Positions 12,300-23,620 are shown, counted from the stretch's first letter. The stretch: 64,000 bases of DNA from Paralvinella palmiformis (GCA_025642065.1 JAODUP010000219.1:360001-424000); one strand, 5' to 3'. Program-made: numbers and translations. Notes: a model not told the origin generated them from the letters alone.

Positions 12300-12880
12300 G
12301 TACAAATTTATATTTGATAATAATTATATTTATATATCATTTTTTTGCATTGTTTTTTGTTTTGTGGATAAAATTCCTTGACCACATTAAACATATATTT
12401 ACCATTTAAGGAATCTGTAAATGTTACAAATGCGTCTCTATGGTTAAAAATATGAATGTTCTTGTAATGTTCATGGTTTATCGGGGTTATATCAGCAATC
12501 ATGTTGGCTGTTTCTTGGCACGTGAACGGCTTTGACGATTCACGAATGGTGTTGTTATAATGTGCTTCAAGGGGCTAATCAGTTACTTCCTTCTTGCCCT
12601 TCTTCCTAGTCGAGAAAGTAGTGTTTCACTTTGTGACTTTCAGCTTGACATTGGCAGATGACGGGATGCTCATGTCTACGTGTCTTTGCAGTGTGGTTTA
12701 TCTCATAACAGTATTATCATCTGCTGTCGTGTTCGATGGTGGATCCATTGTCTCTGTTTCCTGGTGTTTGTTATCGCTTTTGGGTGACTTAATGTATTTG
12801 CATGTTTGTGGGATACCTTATTGCGAGCATTAGACCAGTAGGCTTGCGATATGTCATTGTCACGTGATGCGTCATCATAG
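12300..12880 (-). pseudogene. Non-LTR element, segment between SGNH domain and endonuclease
   Basis: The minus strand encodes two protein-like stretches. One includes QAYWSNARNKVSHKH (about 12835-12790) and a lysine/arginine-rich part. The other is ITPINHEHYKNIHIFNHRDA in the frame 12502-12308. They look like the basic C-terminus of an ORF1-type protein and the lead into ORF2. The frame at 12880 continues across the gypsy insertion into the SGNH segment at 16508 once the target duplication is counted once. Confidence 0.45.
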
Positions 12881-12885
12881 GTATG
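12881..12885 (+). repeat. Target site duplication (left), GTATG
   Basis: Five bases directly before the 5' LTR are repeated directly after the 3' LTR at 16503-16507. This is the length expected for Ty3/gypsy integrases. Confidence 0.9.
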
Positions 12886-13027
12886 TGTATTGATAATAGG
12901 AAAGTTACTTTTATATGTATTGCCACATAAGTCACCGCAGATACATTGTTATTGTAGGTGAAGTTTAGTTAATACAAATCGGCTGGAGATATACGACAAA
13001 ACCAGATGTTGTTCATATAATAATACA
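12886..13027 (+). repeat. 5' LTR (142 bp)
   Basis: It begins TGTATTGATAATAGG and ends in AATAATACA, giving TG..CA termini. It aligns end to end with 16361-16502, with four substitutions and no gaps. Confidence 0.95.
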
Positions 13028-13037
13028 TGGTACCAGA
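13028..13037 (+). promoter_or_regulatory. Primer binding site
   Basis: TGGTACCAGA starts directly after the 5' LTR. TGGTACCAG is complementary to a tRNA ending CTGGTACCA, as some leucine tRNAs do. The tRNA assignment is inference. Confidence 0.75.
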
Positions 13038-13059
13038 AACAAAACATAACCCACGAAAT

Positions 13060-13440
13060 ATGGATTAGATCAAGCCCCCCAGTCATTTACAATATATGGG
13101 GAATGTTGGGGAAAGTTGGAGACGTTTTATACAAACATTTGAACTGTATCTGATGGCGATTGCGGCAGATTCTAAAAGTGATAAACAGCGCATCGCCATC
13201 TTTCTGACTGTGGCAGGACAGGAGGCTCTGGAAATCTACATTACCTTCACTTTTACGGATGAAGAGAAGGATAAATATGATTCAGTTCGGGCTAAATTTG
13301 AGGCGTATTGTAAGCCCAAGATAAACGAAACGTATGAGAGATTTGTGTTTAGAATGAGAATGCCCAAAAAACGGATGAACCTTTTGACAATTGGTTGACA
13401 GACATTACAAACTCGACAAAGAACTGTCATTTTGGAACAT
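13060..13440 (+). pseudogene. Broken gag (capsid region)
   Basis: The frame has the gypsy capsid signature: GESWRRFIQTFELYL, then KQRIAIFLTVAGQEALE, then AYCKPKINETYERFVFRMR. An ATG at 13060 is in frame but is followed by a TAG as third codon, so the ancestral start is probably 13060. The next ATG is 13096. A frameshift near 13375 moves the continuing FDNWLTDITNSTKNCHFG into another frame, where TAG/TAA codons follow. The middle of the usual capsid C-terminus is missing. Confidence 0.85.
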
Positions 13441-13735
13441 GGTAAAACATGTCATCAATGTGGGAAGTTAAATCACTTTGCAATTGTCTGCAAGGCCTAC
13501 AGCCCTCACAAAACAAACAAGACCAAGAAGGTCCATGCTCTTGATGAACATGATGAACAGGAAGTATATACAGACACGTTATTCGTTGGAGCCATCAACA
13601 ATATATCACTGCCAAATGAAACGTTAAACACAGAGAGTGATGACATGCCACTTTTGAAACGGAAGATACTATCATCCCATACAAACTGGACACTGGCTCC
13701 CAAATCGATATACTGCCATTGAAAGACTATGAAAA
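13432..13735 (+). pseudogene. Nucleocapsid zinc knuckle and protease remnant
   Basis: One frame encodes a CCHC knuckle, CHQCGKLNHFAIVC, at about 13450-13491. About 200 bases later a different frame has the aspartic protease active-site motif LDTGSQ (about 13686-13703), followed by IDILPLKDY. The frameshift between them and the almost immediate jump to RT sequence show that most of the protease and the RT lead-in are deleted. Confidence 0.85.
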
Positions 13736-13998
13736 CATACGAGCAAAGAAAAGAATCTCCGGTGGTACATGCACCACAAAAAGTTCCAATCTCATTGCGC
13801 AATAGACTGCACAAAGAGTTGAACAAACTTGAAAAACTAAGCATTATGTCTAAAGTGGATGAGCCTACAGATTGGGTAAATTCACTGGTGATCGTAGAGA
13901 AGAAAACTGGTCTACTTAGATTGTGTATTGATCCACGTAACCTAAACAAGAACATTAAACGTGGACATTTTCATCTACCAACAAGACAAAGGAGCTAA
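13729..13998 (+). pseudogene. Reverse transcriptase, N-terminal part
   Basis: It includes VDEPTDWVNSLVIVEKKTG and LRLCIDPRNLNK, hallmarks of gypsy RT blocks 1-2. The frame ends in TAA at 13996-13998. The protein sense continues at once in another frame from 13961, with a short stretch of the usual linker missing. Confidence 0.9.
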
Positions 13999-14218
13999 GT
14001 GGTTCACTAAGCTAGATGCTTCAAATGGATTCTGGCAGATTGAGCTGGACAAGCCCAGTGCCAGATTATGTACATTCAATACACCATTTGGACGGTACTG
14101 TTTCAACCGACTACCGTTTGGAACATGCTCAAGTCCTGAGGTATTCCATAAAACAGTCTCGCAAATGTGTGCAGGGATAGATGGCGTGCAAGTGTTCATA
14201 GATGACATAATTATCTGA
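13961..14218 (+). pseudogene. Reverse transcriptase, palm with FIDD box
   Basis: It encodes KLDASNGFWQIELD, FNTPFGRYCFNRLPFG and the catalytic FIDDII box (about 14195-14212). The tryptophan that usually follows is a TGA stop (14216-14218). The same frame then reads on for about 27 codons before the sense jumps to RNase H, so the thumb and connection regions are deleted. Confidence 0.9.
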
Positions 14219-14237
14219 GGCAGAAACAAAGATCAAC

Positions 14238-15035
14238 ATGATCAACGTGTCAAAATCGTCCTGGATCGTATACGAAAATCAGGATTTTTACGATCCATCG
14301 CTACCAACAATGATATCTTCAAATGCGTCCAAAGACGGCATTGGAACTGTCCTCCTACAAGAACATGATTCTCGCTGGCACCCAGTATCATTTGCATCGC
14401 GCACACTAACAAGTCCAGAAACACGTTATGCACAAATAGAAAAAGAAACCATTGGAATTGCATTTGAATGTGAAAATTTTCACCAGTATATTTATGGCAA
14501 AGATATAATAGTAGAGACAGACCACAACCCACTCATCAGTATTGCAAGACGTAAATTATCAGACTGTCCACCCAGGATCCAAAGATTATTACTAAAACTT
14601 GATCTATTGTCCCGTGCATCAAACCCGAATCGTGAGAGTTCGACTGAAATAGATGTAAAAGTACACGTAGACATGATTGTCAACTCACTTCCTGTCAGCG
14701 AACAGAAGTGGGAGGAAATATCTCGTGAAACTAAAACAGACTATAAACTTTCACAAGTGGTGAAGCATGTTTTAGATGGATGGTCTGGCCCATATGCTCG
14801 TTTATGTCAACCATACTACAGTTTTAGTAAAGAAATATCTTTAGTGAATGGTGTACTCCTGAAGGGCCAGAGGATAATAGTACCCTCCTCTATGCAATCA
14901 TTCATGCTAAGTCGTTTGCATGATGGACATATGGGTACCGAGAAGGCAAGACGTACCGCCCGTGAGGTCATGTATTGGCCAAACATGAATAATGATATAT
15001 CGAACATGATCATGTCCTGTACTTCATGTCAGTGA
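14238..15035 (+). pseudogene. RNase H and integrase zinc-binding region
   Basis: Residues 26-120 of this frame are RNase H-like. The first catalytic acidic position is Asn29 (SSNASKDG instead of SSDASKDG), while Glu70 and Asp95 (TDHNP) remain. Residues 220-265 form the integrase HHCC module, with LHDGHMG and ending CTSC. The RNase H change alone should abolish that activity. A TGA at the end separates this frame from the integrase core. Confidence 0.88.
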
Positions 15036-15072
15036 CATCAGAGGTCCCAGCAGAAGGAGCCGATCATACAAC

Positions 15073-15999
15073 ATGACCAGACAAAACCATTGGAGAAGAT
15101 TGGTATGGATCACTCAGATTGGTAAGACATATTTATTAGCAATCGATTACTATTCAAAATACCCCAAAATCGCATTGCTCACAAACACAACATCAAACAC
15201 TGTAATTACACATGTTAAATCCATGTTTGCACGTCATGGAATTCCAGAACAAGTGATCAGTGACAATAGTCCCCAATTCAGCTCGGAATGCTTTCGTTTG
15301 TTTGCAAGAGAATATGGGTTTAGTCACACAACATCAAGCCCAAGATATCGCCAGTCTAATGGTATGGCAGAAAAGGGTGTAGGAATTGTAAAAAATCTGC
15401 TTACTAAGGCCTTAGAATCAGGAAACGACCCATATCTTGCACTACGTAGTTACAGATCCAGTCCACTGGCATGTGGATACTCGCCCGCTGAGTTACTTAT
15501 GGGAAGAAAACTCCGCAACAGGATTGCCAGATTATCGGATCACATTAATATATGTGGGGGTGGTGTTGTTAATGCAAAATTTCAAAATAGCACTCGTAGC
15601 TATTATAATAAAAGTGCTAAGAAGCTTAAACCCCCGAAGCATGGTGATATTGTGCGCATCCAGGATGATAACAACAAGTGTTGGAGTAGATTGGCACAAG
15701 TGGTCAGTTCTTCTGAAAGCCCAATATCCTATAATGTTATTACTGAGGATGGGCACGGTTTCCGTAGGAATAGGAGACATCTCAGGAAGACCCAGGAGCA
15801 ATTTCATTACAAAGATGATTATGCCTCTCACTCAGATGAGCATATTACAAGTACAACACAACCAACATCCCAAGCAGCAGCTACTATTATGCCCGCAGTC
15901 ACTCACACTACTGGTCCAGAGACTGTAGAGCAGCCAGTAGGACAGAGACGTAGCTCCCGTCCAGTGAACGTGCCACAGACACTTATTGAACAATGTTGA
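15073..15999 (+). pseudogene. Integrase core and C-terminal domain
   Basis: The 308-codon frame has the full D,D-35-E triad: Asp25 (AIDYYSKY), Asp64 (ISDNSPQF) and Glu100 (GMAEKG), with 35 residues between the last two. A GPY/F-like segment (KPPKHGDIVRIQ...RRNRRHLR) and an arginine-serine tail follow. A frameshift against the preceding frame near 15110-15125 means the ATG at 15073 does not mark a real start. This is the best-preserved domain of the element. Confidence 0.9.
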
Positions 16000-16346
16000 T
16001 AATGACATTGAAAATCACATGTTGATTAGTTTATTTACTATGTATTATATTGATTGATTACATTGCATGATATCCAATTATCTGACATTATATAGATTAG
16101 ATGTATATGAGTGTTGTGAATTAGATGTAAGAATAGATATTCATAGTTTATGTGCTAGCAAATTATTTAGCCATTTATCATTCAATATCTTGCATACATT
16201 ATTACAATTTTAGCATTGCTATGGATAAACTTTGGTCTCTATATTATGATGAAATTACTGAAATCTTTCCTAATTAAGATGATTATAAATTGTAGAATTT
16301 GTTACAACAAATAGAGTAATTAGCAACAGCTAACCAGTTAATATTT
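16000..16346 (+). other. Non-coding 3' part of the gypsy element
   Basis: This AT-rich sequence lies between the integrase stop and the polypurine tract. No env-like frame is present. Confidence 0.7.
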
Positions 16347-16360
16347 AAAACAAGGGAAGA
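16347..16360 (+). promoter_or_regulatory. Polypurine tract
   Basis: AAAACAAGGGAAGA immediately precedes the TG of the 3' LTR, the expected plus-strand priming site. Confidence 0.85.
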
Positions 16361-16502
16361 TGTATTGATAATAGGAAAGTTACTTTTATATGTATTGCCA
16401 CATACGTCACCGCAGATACATTGTTATTGTAGGTGAAGTTTAGTTAATAAAAATCGGCTGGAGATATACGGCAAAACCAGATGTTGTTCATATAACAATA
16501 CA
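16361..16502 (+). repeat. 3' LTR (142 bp)
   Basis: It has the same length and termini as 12886-13027. The differences I count are A/C, C/A, A/G and T/C. Confidence 0.95.
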
Positions 16503-16507
16503 GTATG
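16503..16507 (+). repeat. Target site duplication (right), GTATG
   Basis: It is identical to 12881-12885. Counting it once restores a continuous minus-strand frame in the host non-LTR element. Confidence 0.9.
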
Positions 16508-17640
16508 TAAATACTCAATATTAGTCTTCTCCTATCTCGTCTGTCATAATGAATCACACACACACTATGTAGACCATCTTTCTGTTTCAGTTTGAGATTT
16601 TATACCAGTTTCTTGGTGGCCTTCGTAGTCAGGTGGACGCCATCATTTAACAAGTAACCATAATTCATGCTGCCGTCTTCTAGGTGAAAAGAGTGGGAAT
16701 TATCTAAACACTGACACCATCCTCCCTGGCACGTGACCTGTAAAATTGTATTTATGTTTCCGACAAACATGAGTATGGCACGGTACTATCTCTCTTCTAC
16801 GGATCAATTACGTTACTTCTATCTTTGATATGAGGTCAGATATAAACGTGATATAAGTGCTTACCAAGTGTGATCCAGATTTATCTGTTAAGATGCTGCT
16901 GCCGACGAGTACATTTTTAGGGGATGTGCGTCCACGGATAGTAGTCAAGTTTTACTTATTTAACTTAGTGTTCAGTTCTGACATCTGACATCGTAGGTAG
17001 TAATCCCATGCATGAATTGTGTGTCTGTTCTGTGATTTGATATTGAAGTGATTCAGGGGGGAGTTTTCAGGGTAATTATCTTTCTCAGTAGATGATTGAT
17101 AGTAGTCCTTTATCTTATTATTGATGTCACCAGCGTCTGTTGTTATTATTAGCATCTTAAGCCGTTTGTTTTCCTCTTGTATGACTATTTCGGTTTCTAT
17201 GATAATTATCAGTTTGTTAGACATCGTTCAATAAATCGGACACATCAATATATTGATTATGTTCTCGTCTATCTCCCTAACGTATTGTAGCTGGATCTAA
17301 TGTTGGTAGATATGACACCACAGAAGACTAATTATCTTTGGTATCATCCCTCTACACTAAGCTTATCCAGTCTGTTGTTATATAATTGAGACGCGATTCC
17401 CGACTTATTTTACCTGTCCGTGGTGATGTCTTAGATCCAGTTAGAGTCAAATCAAACATGTTCTGGGAAGCGTCGTCCAGTACAAAGTCACCGTTTTGGA
17501 TCATGTTTCCTGACACCGTATCAGTTGACAGATTTGCAATCCTGTTGATAATTATCTGGTGTGACACGATGAGTAATCTTCAATTCTCTCTTTTCTGTTC
17601 CCACTGTGGGCTTTTTATCCAATTAACTGACTGACCAATC
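16508..17640 (-). pseudogene. Non-LTR ORF1-like protein: coiled coil plus SGNH esterase-like domain
   Basis: Reading from 17640 leftwards, the N-terminal part has SHQIIINRIANLSTDTVSG. A charged, probably coiled-coil stretch follows (IQEENKRLKM... to CQMSELNTKLNK, 17224-16952). Next is SPKNVLVGSSILTDKSGS (about 16920-16865), which resembles SGNH block I. Last is DGSMNYGYLLNDGVHLT (about 16675-16625), the DxxH end block. The middle of the domain is missing or lies in the 120-base gap. SGNH esterase domains are known in ORF1 of CR1-type LINEs, so I place it there. Frameshifts show it is dead. A paralogue of the N-terminal half lies at 21300-22035. Confidence 0.6.
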
Positions 17641-17664
17641 AAGCGACACATATTTACTAAATGG

Positions 17665-17935
17665 CTGACTGGATGACTGGCTGACTGACTAACTGACTGA
17701 TAGACTGACTGACTGACTGACTGACTGACTGACTGATTGACTGACTGACTGAATGAATGAATGATTGACTGACTGACTGACTGAATGACTGACTGACTGA
17801 ATGACTGACTGACTGGCTGACTGACTGAATGAATGATTGACTGACTGACTGACTGACTGACTGACTCACTCACTCACTCACTCACTAACTCACTCACTCA
17901 CTCACTCACTCACTCATTCACCCACTCACTCACCC
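17665..17935. repeat. (GACT)n / (GAAT)n array running into (ACTC)n
   Basis: Imperfect GACT and GAAT units to about 17866 are followed by ACTC units. Serine-glutamine-valine frames across it are artefacts of the 4-bp repeat. Confidence 0.9.
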
Positions 17936-18052
17936 AATAATTAGGATAGTCATACTTTGATCTATGTGTTTTTATAATTTGCTTCTACTCGTTTATTGAC
18001 ATTGATTTGTTAGACTAATTGAGTGATAGTGAGTGAGTCATTGAGTTAGAGA

Positions 18053-19215
18053 GTGAGTGAAATAGTTTGTTTTATTTTCTGCATCTTTGAATATGATTGT
18101 ATCCAAGAAATCAATTTGTCTGCTTATTTACTGTAGCTTTATTATAAAATACCCTTTCGCCATGGGGCCATACCATAAATATATCATCTAAATCACGATA
18201 GAATGAATAAGTTGTTAATGTCTGTTTAATGAGGTGCCCTGTCCCAGCCTATTGAAGTGTAAGTGGCCTGAATATGCCATTGGTCATTAACGAGAAAATC
18301 GTTATTTTTAATGATAATTCAAGGAGTTGTATTATACCATCATATAAGGGACTTCGAAAATGAAGTGCTTCACTCACTGAATGAAGTCCTTTACCATGGT
18401 CAATATTTGTATACATGCTGTCAACATCTAAGGTTATAAGTAAGTATTCATCAGGAATGACTAGTTTGCAATTTTATGTACAAAATCATAGCTTTTGTTT
18501 TATATATAAGAAAAGTGTTCCATTACAGGTGAGGTAGGAAACCTGTCGATGAAACTTGCAACATGTTTTTATTCACTGTTGAAGTCAGACGCTACAGGTC
18601 TACCAGGTGAGATTTTCTCTGGAACATCCAACTGTTAAATGACTCATGAATTTTGGGAAGCATGTAGAACATTCGAAGCGTTGGATTAACTAGTAATAAT
18701 AAAAATTGCATTTGATTATCTGCGATAACACCGGAATTATTGAATTAGTTTAAGATTTCTGGAACATTTAGTTACGTTTGAGGAAATAAATGGGTTTAAT
18801 TTTTTTTGGTAGTGACGAGTGATATTTAATTGACTATAAACTTCAGCTAAATTATACTGTTTAACCATTATCGTTGTTGTTCAAGCTTTCTCTGTTTTTT
18901 TAAATGACTAAAATCTAATTTTTGCAGATATCTCTGAGGTCCTGATTTAAATTTTTATTTTCTTTCATAGTAGTTAAGCTTTTTATTCCTGAAATGAAGT
19001 TTGAAATACACTGAAGGAGATTTGCGCCTCTCAAGCTATCATTTGCTGTCCAACTGGATTTCGACACAAATAACGTATTGTTTTTAATATAGTTGTTCTA
19101 ATTTTCTACCCAAGTTAAACACCGCATTCGTGAATGCTGTTTTATCAATATTAGATGTAGGGGCTAATGAGAAACTTTTGTTTATTAAGCTAATCTCCCT
19201 TTCCGAAAAATTATA
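18053..19215 (-). mobile_element. Penelope-like element, reverse transcriptase fragment
   Basis: Read leftwards, the segments match the Penelope-like RT in order. INKSFSLAPTSNIDKTAF (near 19190-19130) belongs to the N-terminal region. FYMLPKIHE (18669-18643) is a hallmark. PGRPVASDFNSE (about 18608-18573), DVDSMYTNID (18428-18399) and TSIGWDRAPH (about 18265-18235) follow. The catalytic box is YRDLDDIFMVWPHG (about 18200-18159), and IDFLDTIIFKD (about 18116-18084) closes the match. Frameshifts separate the blocks. The downstream part, including any GIY-YIG endonuclease, is lost in the tetranucleotide array at 17.9 kb. Confidence 0.75.
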
Positions 19216-19727
19216 ATACGATTATTGTTAAAATAGGGTCAAAATGACCTTCTGATTAATTTAGCTTAAATGTTTAACCAGTGATGTGTCTTCACTGCAT
19301 TCATTCATTATTATAAATATCACATTCATTCATTATTATGAGTATCACAGGTAGATGTCATGAAATGCATTCTGATCTAATTCAGATATAATGCTAACTT
19401 CTTTATAGTCATATATTTATTTATTCTACTTCAGTTTGAATGTCCTGTTTGTAGAAGCAGAGAAGAATAAATGATGTCTGTTAAATATATTTAAATTGAT
19501 GGGAATCTCGCTCATACCTAAGTCATCATCGTCTTTAAATTTCGGCATGATGTTTTCACAGGGTTTGAGCTTCTATCTTTTCAACTAACATTAAAAAGAA
19601 TGAATTTAGGCACCTTTTATTGACTACAAGATAAGACGAGACAATGTATTCGCAATTTCCGATTCACATATAATACATGACATAGTATAATATTAACAGT
19701 AATAGAGGAAATTGAGGGACAGTCATA
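19216..19727. other. Spacer between Penelope-like RT and CA-tailed repeat
   Basis: It contains a short duplication (TCATTCATTATTAT...AGTATCAC near 19297-19350). The part to about 19600 may be the 5' region of the Penelope-like element, but I see no clear motif. Confidence 0.4.
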
Positions 19728-20333
<606 letters not shown>

Positions 20334-20774
20334 CACACACATATACCTACATACACCTACATATACAAACATGCATACACATGTATTTATGAATACAGTT
20401 ATTCTGGTAATTGGGAAAAAATTGTTTTGAAAAGTTGAAGGGAAGAAGATGGGAAAAGCGGATTGACAAAAACAGAAACGCAGCGAAAATTAGTTTAAGT
20501 ACTCGACACCAGGGGATTGAGATAACAGACAAACTTGGTTTTCACGCATAAACTTACTAATTAATAAAATATGTTTTGAGTACCATCTGCAATCGGTGAA
20601 AAACGCACTCCTTCATCTTACATTGTTTGCATATGATGCAAGTAAGTGATATATTACTCCCTTCTTAAATATATCTCGCGTGATGTGATTTGGCACAATG
20701 CGAGTCCATTTGTTCCAAATTTAATGCAAACTGTAAAGAGGTAAATCTTGATATAACATGGATGTACCACGTTC

Positions 20775-22035
20775 CACATGCAAAAGATTACCGTGATGGG
20801 TGAGACGAATTTCCTGGATTTCTCGATTAAATTTTATTTACTTCTGCATGTCAATGAATTGCTGGAAACGGGATTCTTGGTAGTTTTCGATTTGGATATC
20901 CTCTTTTAAATACGACGAAATAGATGAAAGACCTCCAGTGTCCATTATAAGAACGTCCTTTTCTACAGCTGGCTACTTTCATTCAGCTTTCTTCAGTATG
21001 TGGGTTGTTACCACAGTTTGAAAAGAAGATGCTGATTTTGCCGCTCCCATAATATTCTTCAGTTTCCGTGGTGGAAGACAGGATGGAGACATCTCCTCTA
21101 CTGATTTCGATGACGATGGAGGGCCTCTTTTCCGTGTGGATTCGGTAGAATCTTGCATAACTTGGTGTCTTTTGTCAAATGAGAAAAATCCAATAAAGAT
21201 ATTGGATAAAAAACCGGCTCACTTATCTTCCTCGGAGATTTAGTTTGTGGTGCTTCTGCTGAAATGTAAAATTTTCTGGGAGATGTTTGATCACGGAAAT
21301 TAGTCCAGGTTTGCTTATTTAACTCAGTGTTCAGTTCTGACACCTGACATCGTAGGGTAGTAATCTCATGAATGGAGCGAGTGTGTGCTTCTTTGATTTA
21401 TCCTGAAGTAATCCAGATAGACTTTTTACGCTGCTTCTTAATAGATGCTCGACAGTAAATCCTTATCTTGCTATTGAAGTCATCAACTTCTGTTGTTATT
21501 GGCATCTGTAACAGTTTATTTTCCTCTTGTGTGACTGTTAGAGAGTCTCTAAGATGATTGTCAGTTTATTGTATATCGTTCTACAACTCGGACACGTCCA
21601 CATATTGATTATGTTCTCGTCTTTCTCACCAACTCAAGATGGTTTGGGTCTAATGTTGACGAAGATGACATGCCGAAGACTGATTTTGTTTGCTTTTCGC
21701 GTGATCGATGAAGTAAAGTGTCATCCTTCTATACCAAGCTTATCCAGTTTATTGTGTATTTCAGACGGGTTTTCTGACTTTCTACCGGACTCCGTTATTA
21801 TTGTTTACAGTCTGTGCTGGTGTTATTGGACCAACTAGAGTCAACTCAAACATGTCACGAGAAACATTGTCCAGTACAAAAATATCGATTTGGATTGCGT
21901 TTCCTGAGAGCGTATCAGTTGACAGATTTGCCAAGGCGTTGCTAATAATCTGGTGTGACAAGGTGAGTGAATCTTCAATTCGATCTTCTCCCACTGTCGG
22001 AATTTTTCAGGACTATAGCCTTTCCATCCACTTAA
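20775..22035 (-). pseudogene. Second copy of the coiled-coil repeat protein
   Basis: The N-terminal part (21994-21782) shares SHQIISNALANLSTDTLSG and FVLDNVSRDMFELTL with 17567-17400. The coiled-coil part ends CQVSELNTELNK (about 21345-21305), matching 16990-16952. Beyond it this copy differs: it has SPRKFYISAEAPQTKSPRK and, past 21098, VEKDVLIMDTGGLSSISSYL. I do not find the DGVHL end block, so the C-terminus may belong to another subfamily. In-frame stops mark it as a pseudogene. Confidence 0.55.
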
Positions 22036-22290
22036 CTAACTCACTGACTGACTGACTGGCTTACTCACTGACTCATTCACTGACTCACCCAATTACTGAC
22101 TGATTCACTGACCCATTCACTGATTCACCCATTCACTGACTCGCTGAGTGACTGATTCACTGACTGACTCACTGACTTATTCACTGATTCATTCACTGAC
22201 CGACAGACTGATTACCTGATGGATTGACTACTGTCTGACTGTCTTACTTATTCAATCATTCACTTACTCACTCAGACATCTGCTATAACG
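22036..22290. repeat. Degenerate CACTGACT-type array
   Basis: It consists of diverged CACT, GACT and ATTC tetranucleotides, older than the pure arrays elsewhere. Confidence 0.8.
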
Positions 22291-22334
22291 TCTTCAGTAA
22301 TCACTGTAAATAAATGAGGACAGGAAGAAAATTA

Positions 22335-22480
22335 AAAACAATTTTAGATCAAAGTGTGATAATTTTAAATATTGGCCGATTGCCAGGAAATTAATCTAAT
22401 TGGTTAAATGAATTTACTTTAACAATGAATTGGCCGGAAGGTAAATCATATTCTTCTTATAAGTGATTGGTTGTTTTATG
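22335..22480. repeat. Dispersed repeat shared with 5.8-6.0 kb
   Basis: GGCCGATTGCCAGGAAATTAA and the following TTGGTTGTTTTATGTTTGTC align with the copy at 5.8 kb. Both lie immediately after tetranucleotide arrays. Confidence 0.6.
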
Positions 22481-22675
22481 TTTGTCATATTTTACAATAT
22501 TATATGTATCTAATTTATATTATTGATGCATCCACTAGACTATGAAGCTACAAGCTATTTTGATTGGTATACGTTATAATTCAATTCAATTTAAACGATA
22601 TTTATTATATGATTTATTTAGATGAAGTCGTTTGTATCTTGATATACGAAAATATTTATGGATGATGATTGATGA

Positions 22676-22853
22676 TTGATGTTTTACGGCCACCTTTGTG
22701 CACATGCTAGGCTAAATGGGTCGAGCGACCTCCAAAGGTAACGAAGCGAAGTCAAAGATGAGATACCCTTCGGACATGCCCACGCCGAGATTCCAACTCA
22801 GGTGGTAGTGATCTGTAGTCCAACGCGCTATCAACTAGACCACGGAGGCGCCC
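22676..22853 (-). mobile_element. SINE family I
   Basis: The head lies at the right end (GGGCGCCTCCGTGGTCTAG on the minus strand). The body has TTACCTTTGGAGGTCGCTCG, and the tail at the left is (ATC)-rich. It faces away from the copy at 22985, head to head. Confidence 0.85.
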
Positions 22854-22984
22854 GATTATTTCTATGGACAATCGTTACCACAACTGTACCGTCTCAGATA
22901 AACACAATAGTGAACACAATATTGATACAAGTGATAGCCGAGTAGTTAGACCATGAGATCGGATCCTTTACATAATAATATAAA

Positions 22985-23160
22985 GAGCGCCTCCGCCGTA
23001 GTCTAATTGGTAGCGCGATTGGCCGCTGCTCTATACTACCTGCGTTCAAAACCCGGCCGGTCTTTATCAGAAGGTTGTTTCATCTTTCACTTCGCCTCAT
23101 TACCTTTGGAGGTAGTTCGGCCAATTTAGCCTACTTTGTGCACAATGTGGCCGTAAACAC
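22985..23160 (+). mobile_element. SINE family I
   Basis: The head GAGCGCCTCCGCCGTAGTCT, a B box like GTTCAAAACC, TTTCATCTTTCACTTCGCCT and GTGGCCGTAAAC are all visible. A C-run follows the tail. Confidence 0.85.
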
Positions 23161-23191
23161 CCCCCCCCTCCAAAAACGGCAGATGATAATA

Positions 23192-23620
23192 AAGAATACG
23201 AGTATGACAAAGGCCTGATGCACACCCATCGATGATGTTATTTCTTATGTTCTATTATAGCTGACTAAACACGTTTTATTTGCCATGTTGCTGGTATATC
23301 AATAAATTTGTGTGGCTTTTACATAGCGATAAAACATTCGCTAAATGTCGCATCTGTTCGTTCGATGTTTATATAATAATTATATGAAAACTGAATCACC
23401 ACGAAATAAAGCGAAATGAGGGCAAATAATAAAAACGTTAATGTTGTATCATGACACGGATTTGTGTATATCAAGGAGGAGACTTTGTCTTCGCGGAACA
23501 TTAATTAATTACCGTCGTCTGTAATAAGGCAACCTGCTATTAATAACCAGAAATGGCTAATGTTAGCGTCGTGCCGTGCCGTGATATATGAAGGCGTCGC
23601 TTGATAACGTGGCTTGATAA
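23192..23620. repeat. Dispersed repeat shared with 8.9-9.15 kb
   Basis: GAGTATGACAAAGGCCTGAT...CACCCATCGATGATGTTATT matches the copy at 8.9 kb. A second matching block near 23525-23615 is separated by an insertion of about 250 bases. Confidence 0.55.

Larger units (their letters stand above)
12886..16502 (+). mobile_element. Ty3/gypsy LTR retrotransposon, structurally bounded but defective
   Basis: Its 3617 bases are bordered by 142-bp LTRs, a primer site and a polypurine tract, and framed by GTATG duplications. The interior keeps the gypsy order: gag, zinc knuckle, protease, reverse transcriptase, RNase H, integrase. It is short for the group, because blocks are missing within gag, between protease and RT, and inside RT. 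Stops and frameshifts break every gene. The LTRs differ at only four positions by my count, so insertion was fairly recent compared with the damage inside. The conserved residues in gag and RT recall the Mag-like group; that placement is tentative. It sits in a minus-strand non-LTR element. Confidence 0.93.

Noticed and set aside
12594..12833. A 79-codon hydrophobic plus-strand frame resembling a membrane protein
   Set aside because: It is the antisense of the non-LTR element segment, which has the better protein sense.
16742..16862. An intron in the SGNH pseudogene (donor GTAAGC, acceptor ..TTACAG on the minus strand)
   Set aside because: The sites fit, but the usual middle of the SGNH domain is missing there, so a deletion in a dead element is more likely.
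17580..17873. Ser-Gln-Val repeat protein
   Set aside because: It is an artefact of (GACT)n.
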